Source of the DNA: an uncultured Eubacteriales bacterium
GTDB lineage: Bacteria; Bacillota; Clostridia; Lachnospirales; Bianqueaceae
Length of the DNA: 18,244 nucleotides
Direction of reading: 5' to 3'
Assembly (NCBI GenBank): GCA_902782895.1
Contig: CACZPA010000200.1
Span: forward strand, 1 to 18,244
The position numbers and the translations under genes are program-made. Shown one piece after another: positions 13,373-18,244 of this stretch (positions are counted from its first letter, which is position 1; each line of letters begins with the position of its first letter). The notes under the pieces are model-generated. The model searched no databases. It had not been told where the DNA came from and was given only the letters and a program-made list of their open reading frames with translations.

Positions 13373-14374
13373 ATGGAAAGAATCGTTAAAATCATCGGGG
13401 AAGAGAATTTCAACCCCATCATGCAGGACAGTGTCGCTCCGTGGCTTGCGCGGGACGTACAGGACGGATACCTGACCGCTCCGGACGGCATGAAGCTGCA
13501 TTACCGTTATAATCTGGTCCCGGAGAGCCGCGCGGCCATCGTGATGATCCACGGATTCTGCGAATTCTTCGGCAAATATCACGAGCTCGCCTGGTATTTT
13601 GCCCAGGCCGGCTTCTCGTTCTTCTTCCTGGAAAACCGCGGGCACGGCCTCTCCGGCCGTGAGACGGACCAGTTCGACCTTGTGCAGATCCACAGCTACG
13701 ACGAATATGTCGAAGACGCGGCGCTTTTCATCCGGGAGATCGTAAAGCCTGCTGTCCCGGATCAGAAGCTGCTGCTCTACTGCCATTCGATGGGCGGCGC
13801 GATCGGGACACTTTTCCTCGAGAAATATCCGGAGGTCTTCTCCGCCGCTGTGCTGAGCTCTCCCATGCACGGCATCCAGCTCGGACCGATCAAGGACTGG
13901 ATGGTCGCGGTCATGTACGCGTTCAAGAAGATTACCGGCAAAGCGGACGATCTGTCCGTCGGCAATTCACACTGGAGCGGCAAACCGGATTATAATGAGA
14001 ACAGCGGCCAGTCCAGGGCACGCTTCTGGTACCAGTACAATATGCGTGTCGCGGATGACGCCTATAAAACCTGCGCCGCGACAAACCGCTGGGCTTACCA
14101 GAGTACGGTCGCGGATCACAAACTGGTGCGCGACGCCGCAAAGGTACAGATCCCCGTGATTCTCTTCCAGGCAGAAAAGGACAGCCTTGTCCGTCCCGAG
14201 CCGCAGAACAGCTTCGCCGCCGGATCCGCTCATACGCGTATCGTCCGTATCCCATCCGAACACGAAATCTTCAACAATGCCAGCCTCGCGACCCGCATGG
14301 GATATTATAAAGAGCTGTTCGCTTTCCTGGACGCGCAGTCGGACGGACAGACCACTACAGTCACGGAGGCTTAA
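13373..14374 (+). CDS. Alpha/beta hydrolase, lysophospholipase (PldB) or monoacylglycerol lipase type
   Basis: A 333-residue serine hydrolase. The oxyanion segment is MIHGFCEFFGKY (58-69), followed by FLENRGHGLSGR (85-96), the hallmark of the PldB/MGL group. The catalytic triad is nucleophile Ser139 in CHSMGG, Asp270 in AEKDSLV and His297 in PSEHEIFN. There is no signal peptide, so it probably acts at the inner face of the membrane or in the cytosol. The likely substrates are lysophospholipids or monoacylglycerols. AAGGAG (13359-13364) lies 8 nt before the ATG, inside the preceding gene, with a 5-nt gap between the genes. Together with the phosphodiesterase it would complete phospholipid breakdown: lysophospholipid to glycerophosphodiester to glycerol-3-phosphate. 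The stop codon is the first base block of the tandem hairpin repeats. Confidence 0.92.
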   Translation: MERIVKIIGEENFNPIMQDSVAPWLARDVQDGYLTAPDGMKLHYRYNLVPESRAAIVMIHGFCEFFGKYHELAWYFAQAGFSFFFLENRGHGLSGRETDQFDLVQIHSYDEYVEDAALFIREIVKPAVPDQKLLLYCHSMGGAIGTLFLEKYPEVFSAAVLSSPMHGIQLGPIKDWMVAVMYAFKKITGKADDLSVGNSHWSGKPDYNENSGQSRARFWYQYNMRVADDAYKTCAATNRWAYQSTVADHKLVRDAAKVQIPVILFQAEKDSLVRPEPQNSFAAGSAHTRIVRIPSEHEIFNNASLATRMGYYKELFAFLDAQSDGQTTTVTEA

Positions 14375-14435
14375 AGTCTCCTGGCGCCGGACAGCGTGAG
14401 ACATAAAGCCTCCTGGCATTGTGCAGCGCGAGGCA
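14366..14435 (+). repeat. Two tandem 32-bp hairpin repeats with compensatory change
   Basis: Unit A is 14372-14403 and unit B is 14404-14435, directly adjacent. They match at 23 of 32 positions; six of the nine differences form one block (14386-14391 versus 14418-14423), which falls in the hairpin loop. In A, GTCTC (14376-14380) pairs with GAGAC (14398-14402). In B, GCCTC (14408-14412) pairs with GAGGC (14430-14434). One T-A pair in A is thus a C-G pair in B. A conserved CTG/CAG helix lies above the main stem. An extra GAGGC copy at 14366-14370, in the end of the hydrolase gene, keeps the 32-nt period. The first unit begins at the hydrolase stop codon. There is no U tract right after it. Function is unknown. 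Confidence 0.65.
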
Positions 14436-14485
14436 TCCGGCCGCTGCTGTTAGCAAAAAATCGCTTATTTTTCAGAAAAAACCTC

Positions 14486-14514
14486 TTGACAGGGCAAATT
14501 AGTTGTAGTATCAT
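14486..14514 (+). promoter_or_regulatory. Promoter of the marR-ABC exporter operon
   Basis: -35 TTGACA (14486-14491), an exact 17-bp spacer and -10 TATCAT (14509-14514). Predicted start is near 14521. A TTAGTTG half-site lies in the spacer and another starts at about +1, so a bound repressor would block RNA polymerase. The MarR ribosome binding site AGGAGG (14550-14555) follows. Confidence 0.85.
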
Positions 14515-14542
14515 CTATTTTAGTTGATGTTGCAACTAATTT
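14496..14542. promoter_or_regulatory. MarR-type operator: three TTAGTTG half-sites
   Basis: AAATTAGTTG (14496-14505) and CAACTAATTT (14533-14542) are perfect 10-bp inverted arms, 27 bp apart. A third half-site TTAGTTG (14520-14526) faces the right arm with a 6-bp spacer, giving TTAGTTG-N6-CAACTAA. The sequence is typical of MarR-family operators, and its position over the promoter suggests autorepression by the downstream gene. Confidence 0.75.
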
Positions 14543-14562
14543 TCCCGTCAGGAGGTTTTTAT

Positions 14563-15123
14563 ATGAAAGAGTTCGATAAACATCATCGACACAGAGGGAA
14601 TCCGAGCCGGCCGGAGCATTCGAAGCGCGCCGAGCATCCAGGCCGGCAGATCACCAAGATCGCGCGTGAAGTCCACAGATTGCTGGTTTCATCGCTGCGC
14701 GCGGAAGAGATCGGTTCCGGCGAGATCGACATGATCCATCTGATCCGCCACAACCCCGGCATTTCTCAGAAGGATGTCTGCGAAGCGCTCGGCATGGACA
14801 AAGGCGCGGTCGCCCGCCGGACCGCCAGTCTTGAGGAAAAAGGCTATCTGACACGTGAAATCAATCCGGAGGATAAGCGGGCGCAGCTCCTGTATCCCAC
14901 GGATAAATCCGAAGCTCTTCGGGATTCCAAGGAATCCGTTGAGTCCATCTTCTACGCCTGGCTGATCGACAGCCTCGATCCCGATGAAAAAGCCGCTTTT
15001 CTCCAGACACTGGAGAAGCTTTACAGACGCTCGCACGATGAGAGCCGCGCCGGTTTTCCCGAGGTACGCGCACTGATCGCCGCGAACCGGAACAAGCCGG
15101 ATACAGAAAAGGAGGATTCGTAA
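14563..15123 (+). CDS. MarR family transcriptional repressor
   Basis: A 186-residue DNA-binding protein. After a His/Arg/Lys-rich N-terminal segment (about 1-30), a winged helix-turn-helix follows: IDMIHLIRHNPGISQKDVCE, the recognition helix region MDKGAVARRTASLEEKGYL, and a wing at TREINPEDKRAQLLYPT. The C-terminal helices (about 120-160) would form the dimer interface. MarR proteins release DNA when they bind a small phenolic or drug-like ligand. AGGAGG lies 7 nt before the ATG at 14563; a TTG at 14524 in the operator is not a credible start. The gene precedes two ABC exporter genes with a 7-nt gap, and three half-sites cover its own promoter, so it probably represses the whole operon. The basic N-terminal tail is longer than in most MarR proteins. 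Confidence 0.93.
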   Translation: MKEFDKHHRHRGNPSRPEHSKRAEHPGRQITKIAREVHRLLVSSLRAEEIGSGEIDMIHLIRHNPGISQKDVCEALGMDKGAVARRTASLEEKGYLTREINPEDKRAQLLYPTDKSEALRDSKESVESIFYAWLIDSLDPDEKAAFLQTLEKLYRRSHDESRAGFPEVRALIAANRNKPDTEKEDS

Positions 15124-15130
15124 CACCGCA

Positions 15131-16867
15131 ATGAATCAAAAGGAACAACAGAAACAACCGAAGCAAAATCTTCTCGGCTCCTATCTGGTCCGGGAGAAAT
15201 GGCTGCTCGTCCTGATTACCGTCACCGGTATCCTGTACAATCTCGGCATCATCGCCGGACCGTACTTTGAGGGACAGCTGGCCCAGACGCTGAGCGACAT
15301 TCTGAACGGCCTTCGCACTAAGGAAGACATGTTCCGCCTGGCGCTCATCTATGTCGGCGTCATCGGCTTTATTCAGGCTGTGCGTGCGGTCAAGCGCCTG
15401 TACGTCCGCAAATTCGCCAACAATCTGAACCGCCGGATGAAGGACACCCTCTACGGCAATCTGATCCACGAGAAGGCCGGCGCTTCGGACGACGGAACGA
15501 TGATGACCAAGGCGCTGTCAGACGTGGACGACTGCGTGGAAGGCATCCGCAAATCGGTGACGGAGATCTTCGACACCGGTGTCGCGCTGATCGCGTATCT
15601 GTTCATGCTGACCTTCTATGACATCCGGCTGACGGTTCTCGTCCTGCTTTTCCCGCCGCTTGCCTATGTGATCGCGGAGCGGCTTAAAAAGCCCGTTACA
15701 GAAAGCGCGGCCGCGCTGAAGAAAAGCACCGGTGCACTGAACGGGCGGACGCTCGATCGCGTACAGAACGCCATGGTCTATCGTGTTCACGGACAGGAAC
15801 TGCACCAGAATGAGCTCTATGAAGGCGTCCTGAATGATTACGAAAAGCGCGCTGTCGTCTCGAATATTTTCGCGAACGCCATGCAGCCGCTGTATCATAT
15901 CGTTTCGATGATCGGCGCGTTCCTGATCCTCTGGCTCGGCTCCCGCTACGTCCGCTCCGGATACTGGAACATCGCGGCTTTTTCGGCCTATCTGGCCTGT
16001 TTCGTCAAGCTGGCGGTCAAATCCTCCAAAGCGGCCCGCCTTTTCAACGCGATCCAGAAGGCACGTGTCTCCTGGGGACGCGTCCGCGAGCTGCTCGATC
16101 CGCCGTATGACGATAAGACCGTCGATCCCGCCGCACCGGCCGATCTCCAAGTCTCCGGCCTGTCCTATCATTACGAAAACGGCCCGGAAATCCTGCACAA
16201 TGTATCGTTTACCGCGCAGCCGGGACAGATCATCGGCGTTACCGGAGAGGTCGCCTGCGGAAAGAGCACGCTCGGCAAGGTTTTCCTGCCCACGGACGCG
16301 CAGGCTGCCGGTACTCCTTATGAGGGACAGATCCTCTGGGGCGGCACAGAATGGTCCACACTGCCGCAGGACCGCCGTTACGTATCCTATCAGGGACACC
16401 AGCCGGAGCTGCTGACGGCTTCCGTCGCGGACAATGTCCGCTTAGGCGCGGGCAGTACGGATCTCGCGAAAATCCTCGACACGGTCTCTCTTACGAATGA
16501 AATCAAGGAGCTGCCGGAAGGCGCCGACACGGTACTCGGAGAGAGCGGCACGACGCTTTCCGGAGGCCAACAGGCCCGCGTCGCGCTCGCCCGCACCCTC
16601 GCGCATCCCGCGCCACTGTATGTTCTGGACGATCCTTTCGCGGCTGTCGACATGCCGACCGAAACGCGGATTTTCAATAAACTGCGGAATCCCGGCGCGA
16701 TCATACTGCTGATCACACACCGGATCACGCATTTTGACGAGGTGGATAAGGTCCTCTGGATGGAGAACGGGACCGTCACCGAGTCGACTCACGAAGAGCT
16801 GCTCGCGGGCAACGAAAAATACCGCGCTCTCTGGAATCTGCAGAAAGGAGGAGCCGAGAATGCATAA
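15131..16867 (+). CDS. ABC exporter half-transporter, first subunit (degenerate catalytic site)
   Basis: A 578-residue fusion of a six-helix membrane domain (about 20-320) with an ATP-binding domain (about 335-578), the usual drug or lipid exporter size. Walker A is GEVACGKST (372-380), the signature LSGGQ is at 476-480, Walker B is LYVLDD with Asp500, and the switch His530 is in LITHR. At the catalytic Glu position there is Asp501 (DDPFAAVD). In heterodimeric exporters such as TM287/288 or BmrCD, one subunit has this change and forms the weak ATP site. The ATG at 15131 is the only reasonable start, but AAGGAGG (15109-15115) is 15 nt upstream, longer than usual. The stop overlaps the next gene by 8 nt (ATGCATAA). 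The substrate is unknown; control by MarR suggests a toxic compound. Confidence 0.94.
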   Translation: MNQKEQQKQPKQNLLGSYLVREKWLLVLITVTGILYNLGIIAGPYFEGQLAQTLSDILNGLRTKEDMFRLALIYVGVIGFIQAVRAVKRLYVRKFANNLNRRMKDTLYGNLIHEKAGASDDGTMMTKALSDVDDCVEGIRKSVTEIFDTGVALIAYLFMLTFYDIRLTVLVLLFPPLAYVIAERLKKPVTESAAALKKSTGALNGRTLDRVQNAMVYRVHGQELHQNELYEGVLNDYEKRAVVSNIFANAMQPLYHIVSMIGAFLILWLGSRYVRSGYWNIAAFSAYLACFVKLAVKSSKAARLFNAIQKARVSWGRVRELLDPPYDDKTVDPAAPADLQVSGLSYHYENGPEILHNVSFTAQPGQIIGVTGEVACGKSTLGKVFLPTDAQAAGTPYEGQILWGGTEWSTLPQDRRYVSYQGHQPELLTASVADNVRLGAGSTDLAKILDTVSLTNEIKELPEGADTVLGESGTTLSGGQQARVALARTLAHPAPLYVLDDPFAAVDMPTETRIFNKLRNPGAIILLITHRITHFDEVDKVLWMENGTVTESTHEELLAGNEKYRALWNLQKGGAENA

Positions 16868-18244
16868 AACAAATACGTCTTCCACACAGCCGACCCGCCA
16901 GCCGGGCAGTCCGGCAGGCAACCCGGCATCCCGCCCGTCGGATCCACTTCGCAAAGGGCTTGCGCGCGCCATCTGGCAGCACCGCTGGCTGACCTTACTG
17001 CTCGTCCTCATGATCGCGGCTTCCGTCATCATCTCGGTCTATCCTCCGCTGGTTCTCGCGGAGCTGATCGACCATATTCTGGAGGGAGACATCCTCCGCT
17101 ACGCGATTCTCTACTTTGTCCTGACGGCTCTCGGCGGACTCGCCGACTCCGGGCGTGAAGTCCTGATCGCGGTTTTCGGCCAGAAAATCACACATTCCCT
17201 GCGCAGCATCATGGCGGATAAGCTGTACCGCCTGCCCGCAGAGTACTATGTCACCACCGAATCCGGCGTTACGGTCTCCCGGATCGTCAATGATGTCTCC
17301 GCCGTCGAAACGCTCTTTACAAGCGGCATCGTCAGTATGGCGGCGGATGTCTGCAAGGTCATCAGCATCCTGATCGTGGTCTTTACCCGCAGTACCGGTC
17401 TCGGCATGCTGCTCATCCTGCTCCTGCCCGTGCTTTTCTACATCACACGCCTCTTCCAGAGAAAAATGCTCGCGGCGCAGAAAGACCGTCAGAAGGCCGT
17501 CGGTAGCGCGAACGCGCAGATCCCCGAGACACTGCACAATATGCGCTCCCTGCACGTTTTCCGCGCGGAAGGCTGGATGCGCAAGCGTTATTCCCGCTTC
17601 ATCCAGGACGGATTCCAGGCCATGGAACGATCGAATTTCTATGACGCGATCTATTCGCCGATCATCCTGTTTACAAGCGCTTTTCTGGTCGCTGTCATGA
17701 TGTGCTGCGCCAGCGCCGGCGGACGGTTTGCGTCCCTGTTCGGCCTGACGGTCGGAGGAGCCGCGGCCATGATCTCCTATGTCAGCAAAATCTTTGAGCC
17801 GCTGGAAGCAATCGGCATGGAGATTCAGAACGTCCAGACGGCTTTTGCCGGTATTTCCCGCATCCGCGAACTCCTGCAGGTGCCGGAACGCGTCTGCCCG
17901 CTGGAAACGACGGAGCCCGTGCCGGATACTGCCGCGCAGTCCGTTGCCAACGTACAGAATGGCAAAAACGCGCAGCCCGTTGTGTCCTGCGTGGATCTTT
18001 CCTTCTCTTATGTGCCGGAGGTCCCGATCCTGCGCGGCTTTGATCTGGAGCTGCTGCCGGAGGAAAGCGTCACGCTCGCCGGCCGTACCGGTATCGGCAA
18101 GAGCACGCTTTTCAAGCTGATTCTCGGCCTTTACGCGCCGCAGAAAGGCACGATCCGCGTCTTCGGGCAGGATCCGGAGCAGATCCCGGATGCCTGGAAA
18201 CGGTTCCTGTACGGATATGTCGAGCAGACCTTCCGTCCGGTCCC
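16860..18244 (+). CDS. ABC exporter half-transporter, second subunit, 3'-truncated by window end
   Basis: The frame is open from the ATG at 16860 to the window end: 461 full codons and no stop. After a Pro/Ser-rich N terminus (1-30), the membrane domain spans about 38-320. It includes the coupling region SLRSIMADKLYRLPAEYY, typical of exporter family intracellular loops. The ATP-binding domain starts near 378; Walker A is GRTGIGKST (408-416) and the Q-loop is YVEQ (453-456). The LSGGQ, Walker B and switch His lie outside the window, so it cannot be seen whether this subunit has the normal catalytic Glu, as a heterodimer model predicts. AAAGGAGG (16844-16851) is 8 nt before the ATG. It overlaps the first subunit by 8 nt, giving tight coupling and near-equal synthesis. 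Confidence 0.93.
   Translation, partial: MHKTNTSSTQPTRQPGSPAGNPASRPSDPLRKGLARAIWQHRWLTLLLVLMIAASVIISVYPPLVLAELIDHILEGDILRYAILYFVLTALGGLADSGREVLIAVFGQKITHSLRSIMADKLYRLPAEYYVTTESGVTVSRIVNDVSAVETLFTSGIVSMAADVCKVISILIVVFTRSTGLGMLLILLLPVLFYITRLFQRKMLAAQKDRQKAVGSANAQIPETLHNMRSLHVFRAEGWMRKRYSRFIQDGFQAMERSNFYDAIYSPIILFTSAFLVAVMMCCASAGGRFASLFGLTVGGAAAMISYVSKIFEPLEAIGMEIQNVQTAFAGISRIRELLQVPERVCPLETTEPVPDTAAQSVANVQNGKNAQPVVSCVDLSFSYVPEVPILRGFDLELLPEESVTLAGRTGIGKSTLFKLILGLYAPQKGTIRVFGQDPEQIPDAWKRFLYGYVEQTFRPV

Noticed and set aside
14372..14435. Tandem repeats as a short CRISPR array
   Set aside because: Two units are directly adjacent with no spacers of unique sequence, and no cas genes are present in the window.
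14436..14485. AT-rich stretch with A and T runs as a terminator for the hydrolase operon
   Set aside because: Only 3-4 bp stems can be drawn near the runs. The tandem repeats at 14366-14435 are better hairpins but lack a U tract, so no terminator is called here.

Overview
The window looks like chromosome of a GC-rich member of the Firmicutes (Bacillota), most likely a Clostridia or Erysipelotrichia relative. The evidence is strong AGGAGG-type ribosome binding sites, sigma-A promoters of TTGACA-17-TATNNT type often with a TGn extension, a CPBP protease, two MATE transporters, a FeoA-FeoB fusion, and a MarR repressor in front of a two-gene ABC exporter. The species cannot be named from the sequence. 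Gene density is high and most gaps are under 260 bp. I see no phage, insertion sequence, CRISPR array or integrase.

Layout. (1) 1-983: the 3' part of a CPBP membrane protease, then a lone tRNA-Lys(UUU) with its own strong promoter and intrinsic terminator. (2) 1017-4491, plus strand: trmB overlapped by a MATE transporter gene, followed by a second, different MATE gene. (3) 4519-5983: a type-2 glycerate kinase with its own extended -10 promoter and a structured 3' region ending in a terminator. (4) 6059-9370, minus strand: an MFS transporter with repeated sites upstream of its promoter, and a two-gene operon of unknown function (a four-helix membrane protein with a Cys/His tail, then a DUF937-like protein with Gly/Leu and Gln/Asn-rich repeats). 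(5) 9373-12529, minus strand: feoB (FeoA-FeoB fusion) and a VOC-fold protein, with a hairpin abutting the feoB ribosome binding site. (6) 12582-14374, plus strand, divergent from feoB: a glycerophosphodiester phosphodiesterase and an alpha/beta hydrolase of lysophospholipase type. (7) 14366-14435: two tandem 32-bp hairpin repeats whose stems differ by a compensatory change. (8) 14486-18244, plus strand: a MarR repressor with three operator half-sites in its own promoter region, followed by two ABC exporter half-transporters. The first has Asp in place of the catalytic Glu, which suggests a heterodimeric pump. The second runs off the window end.

How the genes fit together. Four transport loci (two MATE, one MFS, one MarR-controlled ABC pair) give the window an export flavour. 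Iron uptake (FeoB) and lipid or glycerophosphodiester turnover (phosphodiesterase plus lysophospholipase) share one divergent promoter region that carries an inverted repeat. Most genes belong to well-known families. The less explained material is the DUF937/four-helix pair, the covarying tandem hairpins at 14366-14435, the structured 3' region at 5814-5981, and the operator-like repeats upstream of the MFS gene and between feoB and the phosphodiesterase gene.
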